DNA from: Streptomyces sclerotialus
GTDB taxonomy: Bacteria; Actinomycetota; Actinomycetes; Streptomycetales; Streptomycetaceae
Assembly (NCBI GenBank): GCA_000719105.1
Contig: JODX01000024.1
Location: 25,669 to 89,668, forward strand
DNA: 64,000 bases
Direction: 5' to 3'
Below, one piece after another: positions 34,000 through 43,498 of the stretch (its first letter is position 1; the number at the start of each line of letters is the position of its first letter). The notes beneath the pieces are model-generated. The model was not told where the DNA came from. It saw only the letters and a program-made list of their open reading frames with translations, and ran no database searches. Both the position numbers and the translations under genes were made by a program.

Positions 34000-36126
34000 A
34001 TGCGGCCCGTATCAAAGATCGAACGCACGGGGGCGCCCTTCGAGGTCGTCAGCCCCTACCAGCCGAGCGGTGACCAGCCGACGGCCATCGCCGAGCTCGC
34101 CCGGCGGATCGAAGCAGGCGAGAAGGACGTCGTCCTGCTGGGTGCCACCGGCACCGGCAAGTCCGCCACCACCGCCTGGATGATCGAGAAGCTCCAGCGC
34201 CCCACCCTCGTGATGGCGCCGAACAAGACACTGGCCGCCCAGCTGGCGAACGAGTTCCGTGAGCTCCTGCCGAACAACGCCGTCGAGTACTTCGTCTCGT
34301 ACTACGACTACTACCAGCCCGAGGCGTACGTCCCGCAGTCGGACACGTACATCGAGAAGGACTCCTCGATCAACGAGGAGGTGGAGCGGCTGCGCCACTC
34401 CGCGACCAACTCGCTGCTCACCCGCCGCGACGTCGTCGTGGTCGCCTCGGTCTCCTGCATCTACGGCCTCGGCACGCCGCAGGAGTACGTGGACCGGATG
34501 GTCCCCCTCCGGGTCGGCGACGAGATCGACCGCGACGACCTGCTGCGCCGCTTCGTCGACATCCAGTACACGCGCAACGACACGGCGTTCGCCCGCGGCA
34601 CCTTCCGCGTCCGTGGCGACACCATCGAGATCTTCCCCGTGTACGAGGAGCTCGCCGTCCGCATCGAGATGTTCGGCGACGAGATCGAGGCGCTCTCCAC
34701 GCTCCACCCGCTCACCGGCGAGGTCATCAGCGACGACCAGCAGCTCTACGTCTTCCCGGCGTCCCACTACGTTGCGGGCCCCGAGCGCCTGGAGCGCGCC
34801 GTGGGCGACATCGAGAAGGAGCTCGCCGAGCGCCTGACCGAGCTGGAGCGGCAGGGCAAGCTGCTGGAGGCCCAGCGGCTGCGCATGCGCACCACGTACG
34901 ACATCGAGATGCTCCGCGAGATCGGCACCTGCTCCGGCGTGGAGAACTACTCGATGCACTTCGACGGCCGCGCCCCCGGCTCCCCGCCGAACACGCTGCT
35001 GGACTACTTCCCGGAGGACTTCCTCCTCGTCATCGACGAGTCGCACGTCACCGTGCCCCAGATCGGCGCGATGTACGAGGGCGACGCCTCCCGCAAGCGC
35101 ACCCTCGTGGACCACGGCTTCCGGCTCCCCTCCGCCCTGGACAACCGTCCGCTGAAGTGGGAGGAGTTCACGGAGCGCATCGGGCAGACCGTCTACCTGT
35201 CGGCGACCCCGGGCCAGTACGAGCTCTCGCGCGCGGACGGCTACGTCGAGCAGATCATCCGCCCCACCGGCCTGGTCGACCCCGAGGTCGTGGTCAAGCC
35301 CACCGAGGGCCAGATCGACGACCTGGTGCACGAGATCCGCAAGCGCACCGAGAAGGACGAGCGCGTCCTCGTCACCACGCTCACCAAGAAGATGGCCGAG
35401 GACCTCACCGACTACTTCGTCGAGCTCGGCATCCAGGTCCGCTATCTGCACAGCGACGTCGACACCCTGCGCCGCGTCGAGCTGCTGCGCGAACTGCGCG
35501 CCGGCGAGTACGACGTCCTGGTCGGCATCAACCTCCTCAGGGAGGGCCTCGACCTGCCCGAGGTCTCCCTGGTGGCGATCCTCGACGCCGACAAGGAGGG
35601 CTTCCTGCGCTCCGGGACCTCCCTCATCCAGACCATCGGCCGCGCGGCGCGCAACGTCTCCGGCCAGGTCCACATGTATGCCGACAAGATCACCCCGGCG
35701 ATGGAGAAGGCCATCGACGAGACCAACCGCCGCCGGGAGAAGCAGATCGCCTACAACAAGGCGAACGGCATCGACCCGCAGCCGCTCCGCAAGAAGATCA
35801 ACGACATCGTGGCGCAGATCGCCCGCGAGGACGTCGACACGGAGCAGCTGCTCGGCACGGGTTACCGCAACCTGAAGGACGGCAAGGGAGCCAAGGCCCC
35901 CGTGCCCTCTCTGGGCAAGGCGGACAAGGGCGCCAAGGGCAAGGCCGCCGCGACGGTTCCCACCGACCGTCCGGCCGCCGCGCTCGCCGAGCAGATCGAG
36001 CAGATGACCGAGCGCATGCGCGCGGCCGCCGCCGAGCTCCAGTTCGAGATCGCCGCCCGGCTGCGGGACGAGGTGTCCGAGATGAAGAAGGAGCTGCGCC
36101 AGATGAAGGAGGCGGGCCTGGCCTGA
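34000..36126 (+). CDS. uvrB: Excinuclease ABC subunit B
   Basis: 708 residues. Damage-verifying helicase of nucleotide-excision repair, loaded by UvrA and then paired with UvrC. Walker A GATGTGKS is at ~48-55, the beta-hairpin region [12 protein letters not shown] follows, then the Walker B VIDESHVT. The helicase motif block has [20 protein letters not shown] and QTIGRAARN. The C-terminal UVR domain (~665-705, [18 protein letters not shown]) binds UvrA and UvrC. The start was set by homology and by a damage promoter that places transcription start at the ATG, i.e. a leaderless mRNA. Confidence 0.97.
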   Translation: MRPVSKIERTGAPFEVVSPYQPSGDQPTAIAELARRIEAGEKDVVLLGATGTGKSATTAWMIEKLQRPTLVMAPNKTLAAQLANEFRELLPNNAVEYFVSYYDYYQPEAYVPQSDTYIEKDSSINEEVERLRHSATNSLLTRRDVVVVASVSCIYGLGTPQEYVDRMVPLRVGDEIDRDDLLRRFVDIQYTRNDTAFARGTFRVRGDTIEIFPVYEELAVRIEMFGDEIEALSTLHPLTGEVISDDQQLYVFPASHYVAGPERLERAVGDIEKELAERLTELERQGKLLEAQRLRMRTTYDIEMLREIGTCSGVENYSMHFDGRAPGSPPNTLLDYFPEDFLLVIDESHVTVPQIGAMYEGDASRKRTLVDHGFRLPSALDNRPLKWEEFTERIGQTVYLSATPGQYELSRADGYVEQIIRPTGLVDPEVVVKPTEGQIDDLVHEIRKRTEKDERVLVTTLTKKMAEDLTDYFVELGIQVRYLHSDVDTLRRVELLRELRAGEYDVLVGINLLREGLDLPEVSLVAILDADKEGFLRSGTSLIQTIGRAARNVSGQVHMYADKITPAMEKAIDETNRRREKQIAYNKANGIDPQPLRKKINDIVAQIAREDVDTEQLLGTGYRNLKDGKGAKAPVPSLGKADKGAKGKAAATVPTDRPAAALAEQIEQMTERMRAAAAELQFEIAARLRDEVSEMKKELRQMKEAGLA

Positions 36127-36210
36127 CGGCTGCCCGCGCCCGGCGGGAGCGGCACGGTGTCGCAGGGTGTCGCACTGTGTTGCAGGACCGACACAAACCG
36201 CGTTCCGGGC

Positions 36211-36231
36211 TTCGGCACCGGCAGTGCCGAA
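36211..36231. other. Inverted repeat between uvrB and terD
   Basis: TTCGGCAC (36211-36218) and GTGCCGAA (36224-36231) around a 5-base loop, about 85 bases after the uvrB stop. It could be a weak terminator or an operator; GTAAGGT right after it looks like a -10 for terD. Confidence 0.45.
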
Positions 36232-36294
36232 CCGTAAGGTTCTGGTCATCCGCGGGCTCCGCGGCAACAGGGGACGGTGTGAGAGGGGATCGGC

Positions 36295-36873
36295 GTGACG
36301 GTCAACATGACCAAGGGGCAGGCCATCAGCCTGCAGAAGAACGACGGGGGCACGCTGACCGCGGTGCGTATGGGGCTGGGCTGGCAGGCGGCCCCCCGGC
36401 GCGGTCTGTTCGGCACCCGGACCCGGGAGGTCGACCTCGACGCCTCCGCCGTGCTGTTCGCGGAGAAGCAGCCGGTCGACGTCGTCTTCTTCCGCCACCT
36501 CGTCAGCGACGACGGCTCCGTCCGCCACACCGGTGACAACCTCGTCGGCGGTGTCGGCCAGGGCGGCGACGACGAGTCCGTCCTCGTCGACCTCCAGCGC
36601 GTCCCCGTCCACATCGACCAGATCGTCTTCACCGTGAACTCCTTCACGGGCCAGACCTTCCAGGAGGTGCAGAACGCGTTCTGCCGCCTGGTCGACGAGA
36701 GCAACGGCCAGGAGCTCGCCCGCTACACCCTGGCGGGCGGCGGCGCGTACACCGCCCAGATCATGGCCAAGGTGCACCGCGCGGGCAGCGGCTGGCAGAT
36801 GACCGCCCTCGGGGTCCCCGCCAACGGCCGCACCTTCCAGGACCTGATGCCGGCCATCCTGCCGGTCCTGTAG
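36295..36873 (+). CDS. terD: TerD family stress-response protein
   Basis: 192 residues covering one complete TerD domain: NMTKGQAISLQKNDGG at the N-terminus, the VDLDASAVLF strand, the Ca2+-binding loop FRHLVSDDGSVRHTGDN and IDQIVFTVNSFTGQTFQEV. TerD proteins bind calcium and belong to tellurite-resistance-type stress systems that assemble at the membrane with TerC. It is followed at 39 bases by a TerD/FtsK-like fusion gene. Confidence 0.92.
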   Translation: MTVNMTKGQAISLQKNDGGTLTAVRMGLGWQAAPRRGLFGTRTREVDLDASAVLFAEKQPVDVVFFRHLVSDDGSVRHTGDNLVGGVGQGGDDESVLVDLQRVPVHIDQIVFTVNSFTGQTFQEVQNAFCRLVDESNGQELARYTLAGGGAYTAQIMAKVHRAGSGWQMTALGVPANGRTFQDLMPAILPVL

Positions 36874-36912
36874 GCGCGACCGCGCACCGGGCGACACAGG
36901 GGGACTGCGGCG

Positions 36913-38973
36913 ATGACGGCCGAGCTGGTCCGGGGACAGAACCATCCACTCCCCGGGGCCCGACTCGAGATACGGGTCTCGGCCGGGGAGCCGGTCGTGG
37001 TGGGGGCCACACTTGCCGACGAGCACGGCACGGTGCACGGTGTCGAACGGGTGGCCCACCCGGGTGCGCCCGCCCTGCCCGGGATCGAGATCGAGGTGTC
37101 CCGGCAGGCGGCGGCCGACCACCGCCTCGCCGTGGACCTGGACGCCCTGCCGCGGTCCGTGCACCGGGTGAGCGTGCTGCTCGCGCTGCCGTCCGGAGCC
37201 GGGGGACCGGTACGGTTCGGCGCCGTGGCCGCCCCCTACGTCGCCGTCACCGGCCCCGACGGCCATGAGGTCGCCAGTCACACCCTCACCGGCCTGGACT
37301 CCGAGTCGGCCGTCGTCGCCCTGGAGCTCTACCGCAGACAGGGCGCCTGGAGGGTCCGCGCGGTCGGCCAGGGCTACGCGGGCGGTCTCGCCGAACTCCT
37401 CGCCGACCAGGGCCTGCCCGAGGCCCGGCAGCTCGCGGGCGCCATCGACGAGGCGGCGGCCCGGGGCCTCACCCGTCCGGTGGCGGCTCCCTCGCAGCAC
37501 AGGGACGCAGCCGGTGCGCAGGACGTCCCCTCGCCCCGTGACGGCACCTCCGGCCCGCACGACGACACGCTGCCCGGCCGTACGGCACCCCCGGCCGGGC
37601 CCGTACCCGCCGACCTGCCCGCTGCCCCTCCGTCCCTGCCCACCGATCCGCCCGCCGCCGCCCCGTCTCCGCCCACCGATCCGCCCGCCGCCCCACCGGC
37701 CCGGCCCACCGACTCGTCTCCCGTCGCACCGGCCCCGCCCGCTACCGACGGCCCCATCGACTACACCCACCCCGGCCGGCGGACCACCGCCCCACCGGCG
37801 CCCCCGCAGGCCGCTCTTCCGGGCGGTCCGGGGGAGCCCGCGCGACCCGTCGCCGGGGACGCGGCCGGCTGGTCCCTGGACGAGCGGCTCTACCACCAGG
37901 TCTGGGGCATGTTCGAGGACCTCGCCCGCACCACGGCCGCGTACCGGGGCGCGGTCGACTTCGCCGACTCCCGTAGGGAGCAGGAGCTCGACCGGATCCT
38001 CGCCGATCCGGGCAGCCGCGTCGACGGCCGGGCGGACGCCGCACGCGACGCGGCCCGCGACCGGCACAGCCGGCTGGTCGACCGGGCCCGGGAGGCCCTC
38101 GACCGGGATCTCGCCCAGCTCAGGGCCGAGGCCGAGGTGGTCGAGCCCGCACTGCCCCCGGCGTACGCCCGCTGGGACAACCCCGTCTGGCACGGCTACC
38201 GGGTGCCGGTGGAGAACCCGATGGCCCTCCGCCTGGGCGACCTCCGGCTGCCCGAGAGCGCCGGCCTGCGCATCCCGATGCTGGTCCGGCTGCCGTTGGA
38301 GCGCGGTCTGTGGGTCGACAGCGGGCGCAGCGGAGCCGCCGGTGCCTCGTTCGCCGACGCGGACGGACTGCGCCGTCTCGCCCTGGACACGGCCACCGCG
38401 CTGGCCGCGCGGCTCCTCGCGGTCCATCCGCCGGGCGAGTTCACCGTCCACGTCGTCGATCCGGCCGGCACCGGTACGTCCGCGTTCGCGCCGCTTTCCG
38501 ACAGCGGGGTGCTCGCCGCTCCGCCCGCCGCCGGGGCCGCGGGCGTGACGGACGTCCTGGGCCGGCTCGCCCAGCGCGTCGACCTGGTGCAGATGGCGGT
38601 GCGCGGCGGTGCGCCCGACGCTCTGCCGGCCGGTCCGGACACGGCCGAGCAGCTGCTGATCGTCAATGACTTCCCACACGGCTTCGACGACCGGGCCGTG
38701 ACCCGGCTGCGCTACCTCGCCGACGAGGGCCCGGCCGTGGGCGTCCACCTGATGATGGTCGCCGACCGTCAGGACGCCGCAGGGTACGGACCGCTGCTCG
38801 ACCCGCTGTGGCGTGGGCTGCTGCGCCTGACGCCCGTGCCCGACGACCATCTCGCCGACCCGTGGGTGGGGCACGCCTGGACGTACGAGCCCGTCCTCGT
38901 GCCGGCCGGCAGCCGGGTGCTGCAGCACGTCCTCGGCCGGGTCGCCGAGGCCCGCCGTTCCCGGAACCGCTGA
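36913..38973 (+). CDS. TerD-domain protein fused to a degenerate FtsK-type ATPase domain
   Basis: 686 residues. A TerD-like domain (~1-155) lacks the clear Ca2+ loop of its neighbour. A Pro/Ala linker (~195-310) with PTDPPAA repeats is followed by a helical stretch (~325-420) and an FtsK/SpoIIIE-like fold (~450-650). The domain keeps VHVVDPAGTG (FtsK LIDPKG position), LLIVNDF (Walker B region) and VGVHLMMVADR. The Walker A site reads VDSGRSGAAG with no Lys-Ser/Thr, so ATP hydrolysis is unlikely. It probably acts with TerD/TerC as a scaffold. Confidence 0.75.
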   Translation: MTAELVRGQNHPLPGARLEIRVSAGEPVVVGATLADEHGTVHGVERVAHPGAPALPGIEIEVSRQAAADHRLAVDLDALPRSVHRVSVLLALPSGAGGPVRFGAVAAPYVAVTGPDGHEVASHTLTGLDSESAVVALELYRRQGAWRVRAVGQGYAGGLAELLADQGLPEARQLAGAIDEAAARGLTRPVAAPSQHRDAAGAQDVPSPRDGTSGPHDDTLPGRTAPPAGPVPADLPAAPPSLPTDPPAAAPSPPTDPPAAPPARPTDSSPVAPAPPATDGPIDYTHPGRRTTAPPAPPQAALPGGPGEPARPVAGDAAGWSLDERLYHQVWGMFEDLARTTAAYRGAVDFADSRREQELDRILADPGSRVDGRADAARDAARDRHSRLVDRAREALDRDLAQLRAEAEVVEPALPPAYARWDNPVWHGYRVPVENPMALRLGDLRLPESAGLRIPMLVRLPLERGLWVDSGRSGAAGASFADADGLRRLALDTATALAARLLAVHPPGEFTVHVVDPAGTGTSAFAPLSDSGVLAAPPAAGAAGVTDVLGRLAQRVDLVQMAVRGGAPDALPAGPDTAEQLLIVNDFPHGFDDRAVTRLRYLADEGPAVGVHLMMVADRQDAAGYGPLLDPLWRGLLRLTPVPDDHLADPWVGHAWTYEPVLVPAGSRVLQHVLGRVAEARRSRNR

Positions 38974-39082
38974 GCCGTTCGGGGCGCGCACCTGGCCCGA
39001 TCCGGACCCTGATCAGCGCACTTGGATCCTTCTTTACTAACCTCTTTACCTTTCCTTGGTGATTCGGGTACTCTCGTTCTCC

Positions 39083-39223
39083 ACGGAGGGGAGTACTCCC
39101 TGCCCTGCGGCGTGCCCGTCAGTACGGACCAGGTTCGAGCGATCGAGCCGGATCCCGGGGCGTCGGCCCGCGGTACCAGGCGCCTGCGCGCCCACCGGTG
39201 CCCCGGGTGGAAGAGACCTCCGG
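39083..39223 (+). ncRNA. yybP-ykoY manganese riboswitch upstream of terC
   Basis: P1 pairs CGGAGG (39084-39089) with CCTCCG (39217-39222). The 5' conserved loop GGGGAGTA follows the first strand, as in the GGGGAGUAGC loop of the class. A P3 hairpin (CCACC 39192-39196 with GGTGG 39206-39210) directly precedes the second conserved loop GAAGAGACC (39210-39218), equivalent to the GCAAGACC that docks to bind Mn2+. The element ends 37 bases before the terC Shine-Dalgarno. yybP-ykoY elements commonly control terC-like and mntP genes. Confidence 0.82.
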
Positions 39224-39268
39224 TAGCGACGACGCTGACATTTGCCGTTACGTACTGCCGGAGGCGCA

Positions 39269-40270
39269 GTGGAAGTTTCAACGACCCTGTGGGTCCTGAC
39301 CATCGCGGGCCTCATAGCCCTCATCGCGGCCGACTTCTTCATCGGCCGCAAGCCCCATGACGTGTCCATCAAGGAAGCCGGTATCTGGACGATCGTCTGG
39401 ATCGTCCTCGCCGCGATCTTCGGGCTCGGTCTGCTCGTCTTCGGCGACGGACAGGCCTCCGGGGAGTTCTTCGCCGGTTACATCACCGAGAAGTCGCTGA
39501 GCGTCGACAACCTCTTCGTCTTCGTCGTCATCATGGCGAAGTTCGCGGTGCCCTCGCAGTACCAGCAGCGTGTGCTGCTCTTCGGTGTGCTGGTGGCCCT
39601 TGTGCTCCGCACCATATTCATCGCCGCGGGCGCCGCGATGATCTCCAACTTCTCCTGGGTCTTCTACATCTTCGGCGCCATCCTCATCTGGACGGCCTGG
39701 GGGCTCATCAAGGAGGCCCGCGCCGACGAGGAAGAGGAGGAGTGGGAGGAGAACAAGCTCCTCAAGGCCATCGAGCGCCGCTTCGGTGTGGCCGACCGCT
39801 ACCACGGCACCAAGCTGTGGATCGAGGAGAACGGCAAGCGCGTCATGACGCCGATGCTGGTCGTGATGCTCGCGATCGGCACCACCGACATCCTCTTCGC
39901 GCTCGACTCCATCCCGGCGATCTTCGGCCTCACCCAGGACCCGTACATCGTCTTCACGGCCAACGCCTTCGCCCTGATGGGTCTGCGCCAGCTGTACTTC
40001 CTCATCGGTGGTCTGATGAAGAAGCTGGTCCACCTCTCGTACGGCCTGTCGGTCATTCTCGCCTTCATCGGCGTGAAGCTGGTGCTGCACGCGCTGCACG
40101 AGTCCGGCGTGCACGTGCCCGAGGTCACCCTTCCGGTCTCGCTCAGCGTGATCTGCGGCGTCCTGGTCATTACCACGATCACCAGCCTGATCGCCTCCAA
40201 GAAGAAGGCGGAGGCCGAGCAGCGGGAGATCGACGCCGGCTCGAAGGACAAGGACAGCGTCGAGGCCTGA
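39269..40270 (+). CDS. terC: TerC family integral membrane protein
   Basis: 333 residues, about eight to nine membrane helices. Conserved acidic metal-site motifs are AADFFIGRKPHDVS, EKSLSVDNLFVFVVI and LFALDSIPAIFGLTQDPYIV. Proteins of this type (Alx, YceF/YkoY) move manganese, often for metalation of exported proteins. GTG 39269 has GGAGG 4 bases upstream. A manganese riboswitch precedes it, so expression is probably raised when Mn2+ is high. The C-terminus is a charged cytoplasmic tail; a strong hairpin terminator follows. Confidence 0.93.
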   Translation: MEVSTTLWVLTIAGLIALIAADFFIGRKPHDVSIKEAGIWTIVWIVLAAIFGLGLLVFGDGQASGEFFAGYITEKSLSVDNLFVFVVIMAKFAVPSQYQQRVLLFGVLVALVLRTIFIAAGAAMISNFSWVFYIFGAILIWTAWGLIKEARADEEEEEWEENKLLKAIERRFGVADRYHGTKLWIEENGKRVMTPMLVVMLAIGTTDILFALDSIPAIFGLTQDPYIVFTANAFALMGLRQLYFLIGGLMKKLVHLSYGLSVILAFIGVKLVLHALHESGVHVPEVTLPVSLSVICGVLVITTITSLIASKKKAEAEQREIDAGSKDKDSVEA

Positions 40271-40294
40271 CGCCCCTTCTGTCCTGAGAACCCC

Positions 40295-40341
40295 GCACCG
40301 GGGGTGGTGAACGGCGCTTCGCCGGTCACCACCCCCGGTGC
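40295..40341 (+). terminator. Terminator hairpin after terC
   Basis: A 16-bp perfect stem (40295-40310 with 40326-40341; core CACCGGGGGTGGTG) continues, after one mismatch, into a 5-bp CGGCG/CGCCG stem with a 3-base loop. There is no T-run. Confidence 0.9.
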
Positions 40342-40415
40342 TCGTTCAGGGCATCGGGGCGCACCGCCCGAACCACCGGAGTGCGGGGCCCCCGTACCTT
40401 TGCGACGATCGCCGC

Positions 40416-41516
40416 ATGGTCGTTCGCCTCGGGTCGTACGTGCTGCAGTGGACGACGATCGTGCCGGTGGTCGCGGTCGTCCTGCTGATCCTCACCTGGG
40501 GCCGCGACCTGCCCGGGGTGATGGTGGCCCTGGTGACGCTGGTGCTCGCCGCGTCCGTACTGGCCGCCGTGCATCACGCCGAGGTGGTCGCACACCGCGT
40601 CGGGGAACCCTTCGGCTCCCTGGTCCTCGCCGTCGCCGTCACGATCATCGAGGTGGCCCTGATCGTCACCTTGATGGCCGACGGCGGGGACAAGAGCGCC
40701 ACCCTCGCCCGCGACACGGTCTTCGCGGCCGTGATGATCACCTGTAACGGCATCGTGGGCCTGAGCCTGCTCGTCGCCTCGCTCCGCCACAGGGTCGCGA
40801 TCTTCAACCCCGAGGGCACCGGCGCCGCCCTCGCGACGGTCGCCACACTCGCCACGCTCAGCCTGGTCTTCCCCACCTTCACCACCAGCAGGCCCGGCCC
40901 TGAGTTCTCCACGGTCCAGCTCGTCTTCGCCGCGCTGTTCTCACTGGTCCTGTACGGGCTCTTCGTGGCGACCCAGACCGTGCGCCACCGTGACTACTTC
41001 CTGCCGATCAGCCGGCACGGCGAGGTGATCACCGCGAGCGACCACGCCGAGGCACCGACCACCCGTACCGCCCTGACCAGCCTCGGCCTGCTCGGGCTCG
41101 CCCTGGTGGGCGTCGTCGGCCTCGCCAAGGGGGTCTCGCCCACCATCGAGTCGGGCGTCGCGGCGGCCGGACTGCCGCACGCCGTCGTCGGTGTGGTCAT
41201 CGCCCTGCTCGTGCTGCTCCCCGAGACCATCGCGGCGCTGCGCTCGGCCCGCCGTGACCGGGTGCAGACCAGTCTCAACCTCGCGCTGGGCTCCGCGATG
41301 GCCAGCATCGGCCTGACCATTCCCGCGGTCGCCCTGGCGTCCTTCTGGCTGCCCGGTCCGCTCGTCCTGGGCCTCGGCGGCACCCATATGGTGCTGCTCG
41401 CGCTGACCGTCGTGGTGAGCTCCCTCACGGTGGTGCCGGGGCGCGCGACACCGCTCCAGGGCGGGGTCCACCTGGTGCTGTTCGCGGCGTTCCTGGAACT
41501 GGCGGCCAACCCGTAG
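40416..41516 (+). CDS. Calcium/cation:proton antiporter (ChaA-like)
   Basis: 366 residues, about eleven membrane helices. Two inverted repeats contain the acidic exchange motifs VTIIEVALIVTLMADGG and VVIALLVLLPETIAALRSA, as in CaCA-superfamily Ca2+/H+ antiporters. Conserved NGIVGLSLL and NLALGSAMASIGLTIPAVA pore motifs are present. It lies 75 bases beyond the terC terminator and so probably has its own promoter, but its position next to Ca2+-binding TerD and Mn2+-linked TerC suggests a shared role in cation homeostasis. Confidence 0.88.
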   Translation: MVVRLGSYVLQWTTIVPVVAVVLLILTWGRDLPGVMVALVTLVLAASVLAAVHHAEVVAHRVGEPFGSLVLAVAVTIIEVALIVTLMADGGDKSATLARDTVFAAVMITCNGIVGLSLLVASLRHRVAIFNPEGTGAALATVATLATLSLVFPTFTTSRPGPEFSTVQLVFAALFSLVLYGLFVATQTVRHRDYFLPISRHGEVITASDHAEAPTTRTALTSLGLLGLALVGVVGLAKGVSPTIESGVAAAGLPHAVVGVVIALLVLLPETIAALRSARRDRVQTSLNLALGSAMASIGLTIPAVALASFWLPGPLVLGLGGTHMVLLALTVVVSSLTVVPGRATPLQGGVHLVLFAAFLELAANP

Positions 41517-41575
41517 GGCGCCGCCCGGCCGGCCGCCGCCCTCACCGCGCCACGCCCCGGGCCCCGCCTCGTCCT

Positions 41576-42877
41576 TCATCCCGCAGGAGCCTCCGCCGCC
41601 ACCGCCCGCACCGGCCGTGTCTCCGGCAGCAGCGCGAAGCACCCGAGGCTCAGCAGCGCGATGCCCGTCAGATACGCGGCCACGCCCCATGGCACCCGCT
41701 CACCCTGCGCCAGGGCCGTCGCCACCAGCGGCGTCAGTGCCCCGCCGAGCACCCCGCCCAGGTTGTAGCCCACGGCGGCGCCCGTGCAGCGCACCCGGGG
41801 CTCGTACAGCTCCGGCAGATAGGCGGCGATCACGGCGAACATGGTGATGAACGCGAGCATCGCCACCAGGAAGCCGAAGAACATCAGCAGGGGTTCGCCG
41901 GTCGCCAGCAGACCGACCAGCGGGAACATCCACAGCGCGGAGGCGGCGCTGCCGGCCAGGCACAGCGGCCGTCGGCCGAACCGGTCGCCCAGGATCGCCG
42001 CCAGCGGGGTCAGCGCCCCCTTCACCACCACGGCGGCCATGATGCACGCCAGCATGACGGTGCGGTTCACCCCCAGGCGTTCGGTCGCGTAGGAGAGGGA
42101 CCACGTCGTCACCATGTAGAACACGGCGTACCCGGCCGACAGCGCCCCGGCCGTCAGCAGCACCAGCCGCCAGTGATCGCGCACCACCTCGGCGAGCGGC
42201 ACGCGCGCGTGGTCGTCGATCCGGAGGAACTGCGGGCTCTCGGTGAGCGAGTGGCGCAGCCACAGACCGGCCACGGCGAGGACGCCCGCCGCCCAGAAGG
42301 GCACCCGCCAGCCCCAGGAGGCGAACTGCGCGTCCGACAACGTTGCCGAGAGGACCAGCATGACGCCGTTGGCCAGCAGGAATCCCACCGCGGGGCCGAT
42401 CTGCGGGAAGCTCGCCCACAGCCCCCGCCGCTCGGCCGGCGCGTGCTCCGCCGTCAGCAGCACGGCGCCGCCCCACTCACCGCCGAGCCCCAGCCCCTGC
42501 AGGAACCGCAGGACGAGGAGGAGCACCGGAGCGGTCAGCCCGATCGTGTCGTACGTCGGTACGCACCCGACGGCGACGGTCGCCCCGCCGGTCAGCAGCA
42601 GTGAGGCGACGAGGACCGGCCGCCGCCCGTGCCGGTCCCCGACGTGCCCGAAGAGCACCGACCCCAGGGGGCGGGCCACGAATCCGACGGCGAAGGTCCC
42701 GAAGGCCGCGAGCGTGCCCGCCACCGGTGAGAACGTCGGGAAGAACAGCGGCCCGAGCACCAGTGCGGCCGCGGTGCCGTACACGAAGAAGTCGTAGAAC
42801 TCGATGGCCGTCCCGGCGAGCGAGGCGCTCGCGAGCCGCAGCATGGAAGGTCGTTTCACGGAGTGTGCAGGATGCAT
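41576..42877 (-). CDS. MFS transporter, metabolite:H+ symporter (MHS) family
   Basis: 433 residues, twelve membrane helices. MHS signature features are GTAIEFYDFFVYGTAAAL in helix 1, the loop GHVGDRHGRRPVLVAS, LRFLQGLGLGGEWGGAVLL and the second-half loop GDRFGRRPLCLAG. The family imports organic acids such as shikimate, 2-oxoglutarate or citrate. It is divergent from aroQ, an enzyme of shikimate/quinate metabolism, so shikimate or quinate is a reasonable substrate guess. Confidence 0.88.
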   Translation of the reverse strand: MHPAHSVKRPSMLRLASASLAGTAIEFYDFFVYGTAAALVLGPLFFPTFSPVAGTLAAFGTFAVGFVARPLGSVLFGHVGDRHGRRPVLVASLLLTGGATVAVGCVPTYDTIGLTAPVLLLVLRFLQGLGLGGEWGGAVLLTAEHAPAERRGLWASFPQIGPAVGFLLANGVMLVLSATLSDAQFASWGWRVPFWAAGVLAVAGLWLRHSLTESPQFLRIDDHARVPLAEVVRDHWRLVLLTAGALSAGYAVFYMVTTWSLSYATERLGVNRTVMLACIMAAVVVKGALTPLAAILGDRFGRRPLCLAGSAASALWMFPLVGLLATGEPLLMFFGFLVAMLAFITMFAVIAAYLPELYEPRVRCTGAAVGYNLGGVLGGALTPLVATALAQGERVPWGVAAYLTGIALLSLGCFALLPETRPVRAVAAEAPAG

Positions 42878-43005
42878 GCCGCGTCAACTACCCTGAGTGA
42901 CAAGGAGTTACGGGGGCGCGCGGTAGCGGTGTCGGCGCACCGTGATAAACCGGGTTCGAGCAGCGGCCTATCACGCGCCGACCAGCCGACCGGACCGGAG
43001 GAATC

Positions 43006-43479
43006 GTGCCCCGCACCCTCGCCAACGCCCCGATCATGGTCCTGAACGGGCCCAATCTGAACCTTCTGGGCCAGCGGCAGCCCGAGATCTACGGTTCCGA
43101 CACGCTCGCCGACATCGAGGAGATGTGCGCGAAGGCGGCGGCCGCGCACGGCGGCACGGTCGACTTCCGGCAGTCCAACCACGAGGGCGAACTGATCGAC
43201 TGGATCCAGGAGGCGAGGCTGAGCCACGCGGGGATCGTCATCAATCCCGGCGCCTACTCGCACACCTCCGTGGCGATCCTGGACGCGCTCAACACCTGTG
43301 ACGGCCTGCCCGTGCTGGAGGTCCACATCTCCAACATCCACAAGCGCGAGTCGTTCCGGCACCACTCGTACGTCTCGCTGCGCGCCGACGGGGTCATCGC
43401 CGGGTGCGGGGTGCAGGGGTACGTGTTCGCCGTGGAGCGGGTTGCCGCGCTGGCGGGCACCGGGCGGACCGACGCCTGA
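43006..43479 (+). CDS. aroQ: Type II 3-dehydroquinate dehydratase
   Basis: 157 residues, dodecameric type II enzyme converting 3-dehydroquinate to 3-dehydroshikimate (or the reverse in quinate breakdown). Active-site lid [17 protein letters not shown] carries the catalytic Arg and Tyr; [26 protein letters not shown] (Asn/His) and VEVHISN-like [12 protein letters not shown] complete the site. GTG 43006 follows GGAGGA by 3 bases. It is not in an aro operon here; its only neighbour of related function is the divergent MHS transporter. Confidence 0.95.
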   Translation: MPRTLANAPIMVLNGPNLNLLGQRQPEIYGSDTLADIEEMCAKAAAAHGGTVDFRQSNHEGELIDWIQEARLSHAGIVINPGAYSHTSVAILDALNTCDGLPVLEVHISNIHKRESFRHHSYVSLRADGVIAGCGVQGYVFAVERVAALAGTGRTDA

Positions 43480-43498
43480 GTGTCCGTAGGCAGCCGGA

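Noticed and set aside
34012..38991. 1659-codon open frame on the minus strand
   Set aside because: Antisense shadow of uvrB, terD and the TerD/FtsK fusion; no recognisable domain.
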